From Grimontia hollisae CIP 101886 (GTDB lineage: Bacteria > Pseudomonadota > Gammaproteobacteria > Enterobacterales > Vibrionaceae), in NCBI RefSeq assembly GCF_000176515.1, contig NZ_ADAQ01000011.1, positions 930,001 to 994,000 on the forward strand: a stretch of DNA of 64,000 nucleotides, given 5' to 3'. The position numbers and the translations under genes are program-made. Positions 46,816-57,533 of the stretch are shown piece after piece. The stretch's first letter is position 1. Each line of letters starts with the position of its first letter. The notes beneath the pieces were generated by a model. The model worked only from the letters and a program-made list of their open reading frames with translations, ran no database searches and was not told the DNA's origin.

Positions 46816-47280
46816 CTACACCACCGGCTTACGGCGGTAAAACAAAAGCCCGGGCATCGCGAGCCCTATCGCCAATGCCGCAATGATAAACAGGGATTTA
46901 ATGGCGTTGTTCATCAAGGTCGCCCAGAGCGCATCGCTGTATCCGAGGCTGTTTATCTCCACCAGAGCGATCATGGCTTTGAATGCGAATACGCCCGGCA
47001 CCATGGGGATAATAGCAGCTACCGTAAACACCTTTGGATGTGCCAGCAACCGCTGTGACCAATAAACGCCAATCATACCGACCAGGGTTGCACCAGCCAG
47101 CGTTGCCCATTCAATACCTACTCCATAATGCATCAGTAAAAAGCGGCTGCCATGGCCAAGTGCTCCAAGTACAGCGCAGTACTTTAAGGCCTTGACCGGG
47201 ACATTGAAAACCAGGCCAAACCCGATAGCAGGAATCGCGGCAAACAGCATGTTGTGCAACAGGTCAAACAGCAGACTCAT
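46816..47280 (-). CDS. yjjB: YjjB-type subunit of a threonine/serine (succinate) exporter
   Basis: A 154-residue membrane protein with about four or five helices, matching E. coli YjjB (DUF3815/ThrE C-terminal half). MVPGVFAFKAMIALVEI is a conserved segment. With YjjP it forms a split ThrE-type exporter; in E. coli YjjPB is reported to export succinate. The ATG at 47280 overlaps the yjjP stop (ATGA). The open frame continues 28 codons upstream inside yjjP and is not used. Confidence 0.88.
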   Translation of the reverse strand: MSLLFDLLHNMLFAAIPAIGFGLVFNVPVKALKYCAVLGALGHGSRFLLMHYGVGIEWATLAGATLVGMIGVYWSQRLLAHPKVFTVAAIIPMVPGVFAFKAMIALVEINSLGYSDALWATLMNNAIKSLFIIAALAIGLAMPGLLFYRRKPVV

Positions 47281-48044
47281 AACCACCCCCATACGCCGGT
47301 AAGATTCATGGCCCCAACAATGCCAAGACACGTTGCAAGAGTCAGCAGGCTGGCAAATACCCATCGCGCTATGCCCATGTTCACATAGCCTTTCACCATA
47401 TCCGAAACCGCATTGATCAAAGGAAAACCGGGCACCAACATCAACACCGAAGAGGCCATAGCAAGATACGGTTGATTCCCTACATGATGCATGGCTCCCA
47501 CACCAGAAACCAACGTCGTCACAAAGGCGGTAATACCAAAATTCAGCAGCGGGTTGAAATGGCGATGGGCAATTTCCTGCCTGACCAACATGCCGACAAA
47601 AGAGGCCAGCAAGGTAATCCCAAATACTGCCCAGTCCCCACCGGAAAGCCGGCTGAAGCTGGCGCAGGCCAGTCCTACCATCACAGCCACCAGCCAGCGG
47701 TTATAGCGGTCTGGTGACAAGCGTGACAGTCGCGCTTTGACACCTTCACGATCCAGCAGCCCTTTTTCAGCCATAATAAGAATACGCTGGATCTCAGTGA
47801 TCACCCACATGTTAATGCCTCTATCCGGACAACGTCTGGCCGTGGTAATACAGTGTTGATGGGTGATCGTGGTGATCACCATCGAACTGGCTGACAGCGA
47901 AAGTTCCACACTGTCGAGCCCCAACGCTTCCCCGAGCCGGCAACAGATATCACTGACCAATTTACTCTCTGCACCATGCTGCAATAACATTTGACCGGTA
48001 TGACTGACCAGTCTGGACACCTCACGCTGTGTTGATTCATCCAT
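47277..48044 (-). CDS. yjjP: YjjP-type subunit of a threonine/serine (succinate) exporter
   Basis: A 255-residue protein matching E. coli YjjP. The cytoplasmic N-terminal half (LLQHGAESKLVSDICCRLG, then CPDRGINMWVITEIQRI) is followed by about five membrane helices, with VLMLVPGFPLINAVSDM in the conserved pore region. The ATG at 48044 (MDESTQREVSRL) aligns with the E. coli start; a TTG 11 codons upstream is not supported. It is coupled to yjjB by a four-base overlap. Confidence 0.9.
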   Translation of the reverse strand: MDESTQREVSRLVSHTGQMLLQHGAESKLVSDICCRLGEALGLDSVELSLSASSMVITTITHQHCITTARRCPDRGINMWVITEIQRILIMAEKGLLDREGVKARLSRLSPDRYNRWLVAVMVGLACASFSRLSGGDWAVFGITLLASFVGMLVRQEIAHRHFNPLLNFGITAFVTTLVSGVGAMHHVGNQPYLAMASSVLMLVPGFPLINAVSDMVKGYVNMGIARWVFASLLTLATCLGIVGAMNLTGVWGWL

Positions 48045-48132
48045 CCAGATTGCCCCCTGCACCTCTTTGTCTCCCAAAACGGACGGTTCCCCTGTTTTAC
48101 GCGACCAGCCCCGGTTTTACATTGATTTGGGC

Positions 48133-48163
48133 GAAAAAAAACCGCCTTTCCAAAAGGCGGTTT
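48133..48163 (-). terminator. Intrinsic terminator of obgE
   Basis: An 11-bp perfect stem (48139-48149 with 48153-48163) is followed on the minus strand by eight T. It lies 14 bases after the obgE stop. Confidence 0.93.
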
Positions 48164-48176
48164 CTGTTTATGCCGA

Positions 48177-49643
<1,467 letters not shown>

Positions 49644-49692
49644 TGTTGTATAGTTAAATCGCTTCATCCAAAAGCCACTTAACTATGCAACA
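49644..49692. repeat. 14-bp inverted repeat between rpmA and obgE
   Basis: TGTTGTATAGTTAA (49644-49657) and TTAACTATGCAACA (49679-49692) are reverse complements except for one base (a G-U pair in RNA), with 21 bases between. It begins where the rpmA terminator ends, so it would be in the read-through RNA that reaches obgE, or be a protein site at the obgE promoter. Confidence 0.6.
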
Positions 49693-49717
49693 AAAAGCCC
49701 CGCCGTAAGGCAGGGCT
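49692..49717 (-). terminator. Terminator after rpmA
   Basis: On the minus strand AGCCCTGCC (49709-49717) pairs with GGCGGGGCT (49696-49704) with one G-T pair, around TTAC, then TTTTTG. Confidence 0.88.
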
Positions 49718-49739
49718 TCAAAATCAGTATCGAGTGCTA

Positions 49740-49997
<258 letters not shown>

Positions 49998-50014
49998 TTA
50001 TCTCTTCTCCTAAA

Positions 50015-50326
50015 TTAAGCGCTGATGCCAGTGATTTTGACTTCAGTGAACCACTGACGGTGGCCCATTTGCTTACGAGAATGCTTACGACGACGGAACT
50101 TAACGATTTTCACTTTGTCGCCACGACCGTGAGTAACTACTTCAGCAGTTACTTTTCCGCCTGCTACGAACGGCGCACCAACAGTGATTTCTTCGCCGTT
50201 AGCAACCAGCAGAACAGAATCAAACTCAACAGTTGAGCCAGTTTCAACGTCTAGCTTTTCCAAGCGAATAGTTTGGCCTTCGCTTACACGGTGTTGTTTA
50301 CCACCACTTTGGAAAACTGCGTACAT
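50015..50326 (-). CDS. rplU: 50S ribosomal protein L21
   Basis: A 103-residue 23S rRNA-binding protein of the large subunit. [14 protein letters not shown] at the start and [15 protein letters not shown] near the end are diagnostic. The ATG at 50326 is the family start; the frame is open 21 codons before it without meaning. It is first in rplU-rpmA, behind a strong promoter. Confidence 0.98.
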   Translation of the reverse strand: MYAVFQSGGKQHRVSEGQTIRLEKLDVETGSTVEFDSVLLVANGEEITVGAPFVAGGKVTAEVVTHGRGDKVKIVKFRRRKHSRKQMGHRQWFTEVKITGISA

Positions 50327-50411
50327 GGTTTTCTCCGCATTTCCGCACAGCCTACTGCGTGTAAAAAGTGTGCAGTGAGGGGTGCGCATTTAATTCATCA
50401 ATAGGGCGCGA

Positions 50412-50440
50412 ATTCTACGGTAAGATTCGCTTGCTGGCAA
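50412..50440 (-). promoter_or_regulatory. Promoter of rplU-rpmA
   Basis: On the minus strand TTGCCA (50435-50440) and TAGAAT (50412-50417) are 17 bases apart, followed by a G+C-rich discriminator (CGCGCCC), as in promoters under stringent control. The leader to the rplU start is about 80 bases and can fold a small stem (CGCA...TGCG) just before the start codon. Confidence 0.7.
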
Positions 50441-50594
50441 GGGGGGTGTGAAAGAAAATTGGCGAAAACCTGTTCACCGTATTTAACCGCTTATTTTGCC
50501 AACATTGATACTGTGTCGAGCAAGGAATTTTAGTGTACTATCATCGCAAAAACGAGAGCAGCAACCTGCAATCTTCCTTGGACCGGACGTATCA

Positions 50595-51566
50595 ATGGAT
50601 TTTAACACCATCCAAGCACTGACTGCCGATGACATGGCAAAAGTGGACCAAAAAATACTCGCACAACTGAACTCTGATGTCGCGTTGATTAACCAATTGG
50701 GTTTTTACATCGTCAGTGGTGGCGGAAAACGCCTTCGCCCAATGCTTGCTGTGCTTTCAGGGCGCGCATTGGGCTATCAGGGTGAAGGACACATCACCGC
50801 TGCGGCTTTCATCGAATTTATTCATACCGCGACCCTGCTTCATGACGACGTGGTTGATGAATCCGATCTCCGCCGTGGTAAAGCGACCGCCAACGCTATG
50901 TTTGGCAACGCCGCCAGTGTGTTGGTGGGAGATTACATCTACACCCGTTCTTTCCAGATGATGACCGAGCTTCGATCATTGAGGATCCTCGATCTGATGA
51001 GCAAAGCCACCAATGTGATCGCCGAAGGTGAAGTGTTGCAGCTGATGAACTGTAACGACCCCAACACCACCGAAGAAAGTTACATGCAGGTGATCTACTC
51101 CAAAACAGCCCGCCTGTTTGAAGCCGCCACGCAGATCGGCGCGATCCTCGCCGATGCAAGTGAAGAAATAGAAACAGCGATGCAGGATTATGGCCGTTAT
51201 CTTGGTACGGCCTTCCAGCTTATCGACGATGTGATGGACTACACGTCACAAGGTGATGAGATGGGGAAAAACACCGGTGACGATCTGGCCGAAGGCAAGC
51301 CTACCCTGCCATTACTTCATGCCATGGCAAACGGCACCCCAGAGCAGGCAGCGATGATCCGTGAAGCGATCGAGCAAGGCAATGGTCTGGATAAGCTAGC
51401 GCAGATACTTGCCTGTATGGAGGCGTGTGGGTCTCTTGAATACACCCGCCAGCGGGCCGAAGATGAGGCGGATAAAGCCATTAACGCCCTCGCCCCAATC
51501 CCTGAGTCTGAATACAAAGAAGCGCTTAAGGCACTGGCTCATATCGCAGTGCGCCGTAAAAAGTAG
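50595..51566 (+). CDS. ispB: Octaprenyl diphosphate synthase
   Basis: A 323-residue trans-prenyltransferase, the same length as E. coli IspB, that makes the ubiquinone side chain from farnesyl diphosphate and isopentenyl diphosphate. The first aspartate-rich motif is LLHDDVVDESD (about residues 83-93) and the second LIDDVMDYTS. The ATG at 50595 matches the E. coli start; the Shine-Dalgarno is weak. It is divergent from rplU, the conserved arrangement. Confidence 0.95.
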   Translation: MDFNTIQALTADDMAKVDQKILAQLNSDVALINQLGFYIVSGGGKRLRPMLAVLSGRALGYQGEGHITAAAFIEFIHTATLLHDDVVDESDLRRGKATANAMFGNAASVLVGDYIYTRSFQMMTELRSLRILDLMSKATNVIAEGEVLQLMNCNDPNTTEESYMQVIYSKTARLFEAATQIGAILADASEEIETAMQDYGRYLGTAFQLIDDVMDYTSQGDEMGKNTGDDLAEGKPTLPLLHAMANGTPEQAAMIREAIEQGNGLDKLAQILACMEACGSLEYTRQRAEDEADKAINALAPIPESEYKEALKALAHIAVRRKK

Positions 51567-51586
51567 TATTGGACGGCTTCAAGGAC

Positions 51587-51616
51587 AAAAAAAGCGGCTT
51601 TTGAAGCCGCTTTTTT
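51587..51616. terminator. Bidirectional terminator between ispB and mdh
   Basis: AAAAAAGCGGCTT and AAGCCGCTTTTTT flank a three-base loop, with A and T runs on both sides, so it serves both convergent genes. Confidence 0.93.
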
Positions 51617-51631
51617 CCGTTCTGGTAAAGA

Positions 51632-52567
51632 TTACTTGACGAACTCTTCACCCAGCGCGATATCTTTGCGCAAAGTATCCAGCATGCTGTCCAGTGCGTT
51701 TTGCTCGAATGCACTCAGTGGGCCGTGATCCAAGATCTCTTCCACACCGTTTTTGCCCAAACGAACTGGCTGCGCAAAGAAGCGTGCATATTTGCCATCA
51801 CCTTCTACGTATGCACATTCAACAATGCCTTGTTCACCTTGGGCTGCACGAACCAGCGCCAGACCAAAGCGGCATGCCGCCTGACCCATAGACAAGGTTG
51901 CAGAGCCGCCACCCGCTTTCGCCTCAACCACTTCAGTACCGGCATTCTGGATGCGTGGTGTCAATGCAGCCACTTCCTCTTCGGTGAATTCAACCCCTTC
52001 AACCTGAGACAACAGAGGCAGGATGGTCACACCCGAGTGGCCACCAATCACCGGCACACGCACATCACCTGGATTTTTACCTTTCAGCTCAGCAACAAAG
52101 GTTTCTGAACGGATGATGTCCAGCGTGGTCACACCAAACAGGCGTTTTTTGTCATACACACCTTTTGCTTTCAATACCTCTGCGGCAATCGCCACCGTGG
52201 TATTTACTGGGTTAGTGATAATACCAATCAGTGCTTTCGGGCAAACATCAGCGATTTTTTCACTCAGAGAACGAACAATACCCGCGTTCACGTTGAACAG
52301 ATCCGAACGATCCATACCAGGCTTACGTGCTACACCGGCAGAGATCAGTACCACATCAGCACCTTCCAGCGCTGGCGTAGGATCTTCACCACAGTAACCT
52401 TTGATCGAAACAGGCGTTGGGATATGACTAAGATCAACAGCAACACCCGGCGTGACAGGTGCAATGTCGTACAGTGCCAGATCTGAACCCGCAGGCAGAC
52501 GGTTTTTCAAAAGCAGGGCTAAAGCTTGACCAATGCCACCAGCGGCGCCAATCACAGCAACTTTCAT
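51632..52567 (-). CDS. mdh: Malate dehydrogenase
   Basis: A 311-residue NAD-dependent TCA cycle enzyme. The Rossmann motif [15 protein letters not shown] is at residues 7-21, the substrate-binding arginines in [12 protein letters not shown], and the catalytic His in [18 protein letters not shown] precedes the ATG at 52567. It is divergent from argR, a neighbour relation conserved in enteric bacteria and vibrios. Confidence 0.97.
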   Translation of the reverse strand: MKVAVIGAAGGIGQALALLLKNRLPAGSDLALYDIAPVTPGVAVDLSHIPTPVSIKGYCGEDPTPALEGADVVLISAGVARKPGMDRSDLFNVNAGIVRSLSEKIADVCPKALIGIITNPVNTTVAIAAEVLKAKGVYDKKRLFGVTTLDIIRSETFVAELKGKNPGDVRVPVIGGHSGVTILPLLSQVEGVEFTEEEVAALTPRIQNAGTEVVEAKAGGGSATLSMGQAACRFGLALVRAAQGEQGIVECAYVEGDGKYARFFAQPVRLGKNGVEEILDHGPLSAFEQNALDSMLDTLRKDIALGEEFVK

Positions 52568-52900
52568 TTCGTTCTCCTTATTTACGATTATTTTTCTTTC
52601 AGACCTTTGGGTCTGCTGACCCTGGATACAGAACCTGTCAGTATTAACATTAACGTGGTTTACTCAACAGCGAACTGCAACCCTGAATACAACACGGCCC
52701 TGAGTGCATAATACGTGCGGAGCAGCAGCAATCACAAGCTTGTCAGACTGAGGATAAGCCGCGCTTCTCATTTTTCCCTTCAAAGCACTTACGCCCTGTT
52801 GAAAGGTGATAGGTGCGTCACTTTACTGCTGATTTTATTGCCCGTGACTGAATCACTATGCAAGAATGCGCCTTCCTGATACGGGGAAGATAAAAGAAAT
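52568..52900. other. Divergent mdh / argR control region
   Basis: 333 bases with no gene. Near argR there is a loose match to an ARG-box half-site (CTGAATCACTATGCAAG, 52849-52865), too weak to call. Promoters were not assigned. Confidence 0.4.
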
Positions 52901-53371
52901 ATGCGCAATTCAGACAAACAAGATCAATTAGTGAAGGCATTTAAAGCCATCCTAAAAGAAGAAAAATTCAGCTCTCAGGGTGAAATCGTGGATGCGCTGA
53001 AAGCACAGGGCTTTGAGAACATCAACCAGTCGAAAGTCTCCCGCATGCTGACTAAGTTTGGTGCCGTGCGTACCCGCAATGCAAAAATGGAAATGGTCTA
53101 CTGTCTGCCGGTTGAGCTTGGTGTTCCAACGACCAGCAGCCCACTCAAAGAGCTGGTCATGGATATCGATTATAACGATGCCCTAGTGGTGATTCACACA
53201 GGCCCAGGCGCTGCTCAACTGATCGCACGCCTGCTCGACTCTCTGGGTAAAGCAGAAGGTATTCTGGGTGTGGTTGCCGGTGATGACACCATTTTCATTA
53301 CCCCAACGCGCTCTACTACCACAGCACGACTTTTTGACGCCGTTTGTGGGCTTTTCGATTATTCTCGCTAA
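52901..53371 (+). CDS. argR: Arginine repressor ArgR
   Basis: A 156-residue hexameric repressor of arginine biosynthesis and cofactor in XerCD recombination at multimer-resolution sites. The N-terminal winged helix contains [20 protein letters not shown] and [17 protein letters not shown]; the C-terminal domain with [10 protein letters not shown] binds arginine. The ATG at 52901 follows a purine-rich stretch. A hairpin 18 bases after the stop may terminate it. Confidence 0.96.
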   Translation: MRNSDKQDQLVKAFKAILKEEKFSSQGEIVDALKAQGFENINQSKVSRMLTKFGAVRTRNAKMEMVYCLPVELGVPTTSSPLKELVMDIDYNDALVVIHTGPGAAQLIARLLDSLGKAEGILGVVAGDDTIFITPTRSTTTARLFDAVCGLFDYSR

Positions 53372-53389
53372 ATCAACCAGAACACACAA

Positions 53390-53428
53390 ATAGGCGGGAT
53401 GATTTTCCTCACATCTCGCCTATGTTTC
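53390..53428 (+). terminator. Probable terminator of argR
   Basis: ATAGGCGGGATG (53390-53401) pairs with CATCTCGCCTAT (53412-53423) with one G-U pair, around a ten-base loop, then GTTTCT. The stem is strong and the T tract poor. Confidence 0.6.
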
Positions 53429-53667
53429 TATCCATACCTTCACATCCCGCAACAAAACACACGATATCAAGAAGAAGATTTTCTGCTTTTATCTTCTTTG
53501 TAGGCCTCAATTCGATGCGAAAGACAATGACAAAATATTTCTCAGGTTTTAAATTTTAGAAACAGATTTGTTATCATTTATCACCATATATTCAAACTCT
53601 AATAAAATAAGCTGAGTCTTAGCAAGACCAGATAACGCAGTACCTGTCATTAGATGAAGACAAGAAA
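53429..53667. other. AT-rich intergenic region before the TRAP permease
   Basis: About 240 bases, rich in A and T from 53460 to 53625. No solute-binding protein gene or recognisable remnant of one was found in any frame. The TRAP permease promoter probably lies here. Confidence 0.5.
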
Positions 53668-53713
53668 GGCGTATAACACACGCCATTGAGATAGCCCGCC
53701 TTGTTGCGGGTTA
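53668..53713 (+). promoter_or_regulatory. Two consecutive hairpins upstream of the TRAP permease gene
   Basis: GGCGT/ACGCC (53668-53684) and AGCCCGC/GCGGGTT (53693-53712) can form adjoining stems. They end 57 bases before the permease ATG. Such stems commonly lie after a highly expressed binding-protein gene, to dampen expression of the permease that follows; here no such gene precedes them. Confidence 0.5.
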
Positions 53714-53769
53714 TTCACATCTGCTGTCAGGTTTTTTACACTTTACTTGCCGATTTAAAGGATAATGGC

Positions 53770-56340
53770 ATGACGAAGACGACCGAGACACCGCAAGGCG
53801 CACAGGACATTGTCGCCCAGGCGGACACCGGAGCCCGCGCTCCGTCAGGTATACCGGGAAGAATCCTGTGGTTTGTTCCTTTGTGCTGGTCACTTTTCCA
53901 GTTGTGGTATGCCTCCCCCTTTACTGTCGCACTCAATGATACTGAGGCACGCTCTATTCATCTGGCCTTTGCCATCTTTCTCGCCTTCACTGCATACCCT
54001 GCACTGAAACGTTCGCCACGGAACCGGATCCCGGTACAAGACTGGCTGTTTGCCCTTGCTGGCAGTTTCTCTGCAGGCTACCTCTTCTTGTTTTATACCG
54101 ACCTTGCTTCCCGCGCTGGTGCGCCCACTTCTGTGGATATTGCGGTTGCTGTCACTGGGATGATATTGCTGCTGGAAGCCACACGCCGGGCACTGGGGCC
54201 CCCCTTGATGGTGGTCGCACTGGTGTTCTTGCTTTATACCTTCGCCGGTCCATATATGCCGGACGTCATCGCCCACAAAGGTGCCAGCCTGAATAAAGCC
54301 ATGTCCCATATGTGGCTGACCACCGAAGGGGTATTCGGTGTCGCACTGGGTGTCTCCACCTCTTTCGTGTTCCTGTTTGTCCTGTTTGGCGCCCTGCTCG
54401 ACCGCGCTGGCGCGGGAGGCTATTTCATCAAGGTTGCTTTCTCCCTGTTGGGCCATATGCGTGGCGGCCCTGCGAAAGCTGCCGTTGTAGCGTCCGGCTT
54501 GTCTGGCCTGATTTCCGGCTCCTCCATTGCCAACGTGGTCACCACCGGGACATTTACTATCCCGCTGATGAAGCGTGTGGGTTTTCCCGGCTCAAAAGCC
54601 GGCGCAGTAGAAGTCGCCGCGTCCACCAATGGTCAGTTGACCCCACCCATTATGGGGGCTGCCGCTTTCCTGATGGTGGAATACGTAGGTATTCCCTATA
54701 TCGACGTGATTAAGGCCGCTATCCTGCCCGCGATCATTTCCTATATCGCACTGATTTATATTGTTCACCTGGAAGCCTGCAAAGCGGGCATGACAGGTCT
54801 TCCCCGCCGCCACACCTCAACCTTCCTGCAATCGCTACAAAATTTTGTGGTGATCGTGATTGGCATTTGTGTGCTGAGCTTCGCGGTTTACTACGGCATT
54901 GGCTGGACCAAAAATGTGTTCGGTGCCGCCGCCAGCCCCATCATTGCTGCGTTGATTTTCTTCGCCTACATCGCGTTGATTCGCTATTCAGCACAATACA
55001 AAAAAGAAGCCGTCGAGGATCCGGCGGCGGCAGATTTATCTGAAGTCCCGGAGCCGGGCCCGACAGTACGTTCAGGCCTGTACTACCTGCTGCCCATCGC
55101 GGTGTTGGTATGGTGCCTGATGGTAGAGCGTTTTTCGCCCGGCCTCTCGGCCTTCTGGGCGACCTTGTTCATGATGTTCATCGTGGTGACACAACGTCCG
55201 TTGATTGCCTTTTTTAAAGGAAAATCAACCATTGGCAGCGAAGTGAAGAAAGGCTTTGTCGATCTGATGGAAGGTTTCGTTGCCGGAGCCCGCAACATGA
55301 TTGGTATCGGTGTTGCAACGGCAGCGGCAGGTATCGTCGTGGGCGTGGTGACACTGACCGGTATTGGCCTGGTGATGACTGACTTCGTCGAGTTTATCTC
55401 TGGTGGCAACATCATCCTGATGCTGCTGTTTACGGCCATTATCAGCCTGATCCTAGGGATGGGCCTGCCAACGACAGCAAACTATATCGTGGTATCCACA
55501 CTGATGGCGCCGGTGATCGTCACACTGGGTGCGCAGGAAGGCCTGATCATTCCATTGATCGCGGTTCACCTGTTTGTGTTCTATTTCGGTATTCTGGCAG
55601 ATGATACGCCACCGGTCGGCCTCGCGGCTTTTGCCGCTGCGGCGATTGCGAAATCAGACCCAATCAAAACCGGTATCCAGGGATTCACCTACGATATCCG
55701 GACTGCCATCCTGCCGTTTATGTTCATCTTCAACACTCAGTTACTGCTGATGGATATTGACGGTCCTATTCACTTACTACTGACTATAGGTTCAGCAGTG
55801 ATCGCCATGCTGGTGTTTTCAGCAGCCACTCAGGGATGGTGGCTTACCCGCAACAAATGGTGGGAAACCCTGCTGATGCTTGTTATCACATTTTCCCTGT
55901 TCCGTCCGGGTTTCTGGTGGGATGAAATGTACCCGCCCACCAACGATTACCCAGGTTCGGCTATTATGGAAGTGGCGGAAAAGTTGCCGGTTGGCCAGAC
56001 ACTTAATATTCAGGTACGCGGCGAAACCATTGATGGTGATACAGTGACAAAACACGTTCGCCTCCCTGTCGATAGTCAGGAAACAGAAGGGCTGGCGCGT
56101 GTTATGTCTACCGGTCTGGAACTGCGCAACGAAGACGGCGTGCAGTGGGTCGATATGGTCAAGTGGGGAAGTCCGGCCGCCGAAGCAGGTATCGACTTTG
56201 ACTGGGAGGTGGTTCAGGTAAGCACGCCTGCGGACCGCCCGGCAAAAGAATGGGTATTCCTACCGACCCTGCTTTTGCTTGCGGCGCTGGCCTGGAATCA
56301 GCGCCGCCGGATACAACAGGCAAGCCAACAAACAGCGTAA
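53770..56340 (+). CDS. TRAP transporter fused permease (DctQM type) with C-terminal DUF3394/PDZ-like domain
   Basis: An 856-residue inner-membrane protein of the TAXI-type TRAP family, in which small and large permease domains are fused. After a cytosolic tail (about 30 residues) come about four helices (DctQ-like), then a long DctM-like part with GLISGSSIANVVTTGTFTIP, NGQLTPPIMGAAAFLM and GLPTTANYIVVSTLMAP, which are conserved in these permeases. The last about 120 residues (VRGETIDGDTVTKHV...VKWGSPAAEAGIDFDWEVV) resemble DUF3394 with a PDZ-like turn. AAAGGA is seven bases before the ATG at 53770. The family needs an extracytoplasmic TAXI binding protein, which is not encoded here. The substrate is unknown; carboxylates or amino acids are typical. 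Confidence 0.9.
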   Translation: MTKTTETPQGAQDIVAQADTGARAPSGIPGRILWFVPLCWSLFQLWYASPFTVALNDTEARSIHLAFAIFLAFTAYPALKRSPRNRIPVQDWLFALAGSFSAGYLFLFYTDLASRAGAPTSVDIAVAVTGMILLLEATRRALGPPLMVVALVFLLYTFAGPYMPDVIAHKGASLNKAMSHMWLTTEGVFGVALGVSTSFVFLFVLFGALLDRAGAGGYFIKVAFSLLGHMRGGPAKAAVVASGLSGLISGSSIANVVTTGTFTIPLMKRVGFPGSKAGAVEVAASTNGQLTPPIMGAAAFLMVEYVGIPYIDVIKAAILPAIISYIALIYIVHLEACKAGMTGLPRRHTSTFLQSLQNFVVIVIGICVLSFAVYYGIGWTKNVFGAAASPIIAALIFFAYIALIRYSAQYKKEAVEDPAAADLSEVPEPGPTVRSGLYYLLPIAVLVWCLMVERFSPGLSAFWATLFMMFIVVTQRPLIAFFKGKSTIGSEVKKGFVDLMEGFVAGARNMIGIGVATAAAGIVVGVVTLTGIGLVMTDFVEFISGGNIILMLLFTAIISLILGMGLPTTANYIVVSTLMAPVIVTLGAQEGLIIPLIAVHLFVFYFGILADDTPPVGLAAFAAAAIAKSDPIKTGIQGFTYDIRTAILPFMFIFNTQLLLMDIDGPIHLLLTIGSAVIAMLVFSAATQGWWLTRNKWWETLLMLVITFSLFRPGFWWDEMYPPTNDYPGSAIMEVAEKLPVGQTLNIQVRGETIDGDTVTKHVRLPVDSQETEGLARVMSTGLELRNEDGVQWVDMVKWGSPAAEAGIDFDWEVVQVSTPADRPAKEWVFLPTLLLLAALAWNQRRRIQQASQQTA

Positions 56341-56393
56341 TCACCCCCGGGGCAAACCGCCCCGGCCAACGACCACACAAGAGAGTAGAGAAC

Positions 56394-56831
56394 ATGTATA
56401 AACACATTCTGGTCCCTGTTGATTTGAATGATGAAAGTTTTGCTGACAAAGCGGTTGAACACGCTGTTTGGCTGGCAGGACAGACCGGTGCCACACTGCA
56501 CCTTCTTACCGCCCTGCCGGGCATTCATAACTCCATGGTGCAGTCTTATTTCCCGGAAGATGCGGCCCAAAAAATGAAACAAGATGTACGAAATAACCTG
56601 AAAGCTTTCGCCGAGCGCTCCGTGCCGCAAGGCGTGGCGTATGATTTGTCAGTAGCAGAAGGAAAACCGTACAAGGCGATTGTAAAAACGGCCGATAAAC
56701 TGGGTTGCGATCTGATTGTGATGCCAAGCCACAAACGCTCAAAAGCCAATAAACTCATCATTGGTTCAGTTGCATCAAAAGTACTGGAGCAATCAAAAGT
56801 CAACGTTCTGATCATGAAGCCACAAGGCTGA
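56394..56831 (+). CDS. Universal stress protein, UspA family
   Basis: A 145-residue cytosolic protein with the USP fold: MYKHILVPVDLNDES at the start and KLIIGSVASKVLEQSKVNVLIMK at the end. The ATP-binding signature G-x2-G-x9-G-S/T is broken: the two first glycines are Pro and Lys (MPSHKRSKANKLIIGS), so it probably does not bind ATP as MJ0577-type proteins do. It lies 53 bases after the TRAP permease gene, probably co-transcribed. In Halomonas the USP TeaD is encoded with a TRAP transporter and restrains it, which offers a model. Confidence 0.9.
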   Translation: MYKHILVPVDLNDESFADKAVEHAVWLAGQTGATLHLLTALPGIHNSMVQSYFPEDAAQKMKQDVRNNLKAFAERSVPQGVAYDLSVAEGKPYKAIVKTADKLGCDLIVMPSHKRSKANKLIIGSVASKVLEQSKVNVLIMKPQG

Positions 56832-56849
56832 ACTCTGTTTACAGAACCT

Positions 56850-56880
56850 AAAAGGGGCGGTTTCTACACCGCCCCTTTTT
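56850..56880. terminator. Bidirectional terminator between usp and ubiX
   Basis: AAAGGGGCGG (56851-56860) pairs with CCGCCCCTTT (56869-56878) around eight bases, with A and T runs on either side. It stops the TRAP/USP unit and the convergent mpl-ubiX unit. Confidence 0.92.
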
Positions 56881-56893
56881 GGTATTTTTGCAA

Positions 56894-57526
56894 TCAGCTT
56901 TCCCGCTGATCGTACCCCCAGCGTGGCACCAGCACCTGTTCAATCCCCAGATGGTCAAGGATCCTCGCCACCATGAAATCCACCAAATCGTCGACAGATT
57001 CAGGCTGATGATAAAAACCCGGCGCCGCCGGCATGATGGTTACGCCCATTTGGGAGAGCTTCAGCATATTCTCCAAATGTAAGGTGGAAAACGGGGTTTC
57101 ACGGACCACCAACACAAGCTGACCACGCTCTTTGAGCACCACATCCGCCGCACGTTCAGCAAGGTTATCGGACATACCATGGGCAATGGCCGCGAGTGAA
57201 CCTGCCGAGCACGGACACACCACCATCTTTTTCGGGGCCGCTGAACCAGAAGCAACGGGTGAAAACCAATCTTCCTTGCCACACACCACCAGCTTGTCAG
57301 CAGGGGCATTAAGGTGCTTCTCCAGCACTTTTTTGGCCGCATCAGGTCCTGATGGCAACTTCAGGCCATGTTCCGTCGCCAGCACCACCCGCGCCGCCGA
57401 GGAGATCAGCAGATAAACCTCGTAGTCTGCGGCCAGCAGACATTCCAGCAAGCGGAAGCCATAAGGTGCCCCTGACGCCCCCGTCCAGGCCAGAGTGATC
57501 CGTTTGTCGCTCATTGACGTTACCAT
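56894..57526 (-). CDS. ubiX: Flavin prenyltransferase UbiX
   Basis: A 210-residue flavoprotein that prenylates FMN to make the cofactor of the UbiD decarboxylase in ubiquinone synthesis. [20 protein letters not shown] is the FMN-binding N terminus; [21 protein letters not shown] and [21 protein letters not shown] are conserved. The start is taken as the ATG at 57526 because AAGGA is placed correctly before it; an ATG four codons later has no ribosome site. That AAGGA overlaps the mpl stop codon, so the two genes are coupled. Confidence 0.94.
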   Translation of the reverse strand: MVTSMSDKRITLAWTGASGAPYGFRLLECLLAADYEVYLLISSAARVVLATEHGLKLPSGPDAAKKVLEKHLNAPADKLVVCGKEDWFSPVASGSAAPKKMVVCPCSAGSLAAIAHGMSDNLAERAADVVLKERGQLVLVVRETPFSTLHLENMLKLSQMGVTIMPAAPGFYHQPESVDDLVDFMVARILDHLGIEQVLVPRWGYDQRES

Positions 57527-57533
57527 GTGTTCC

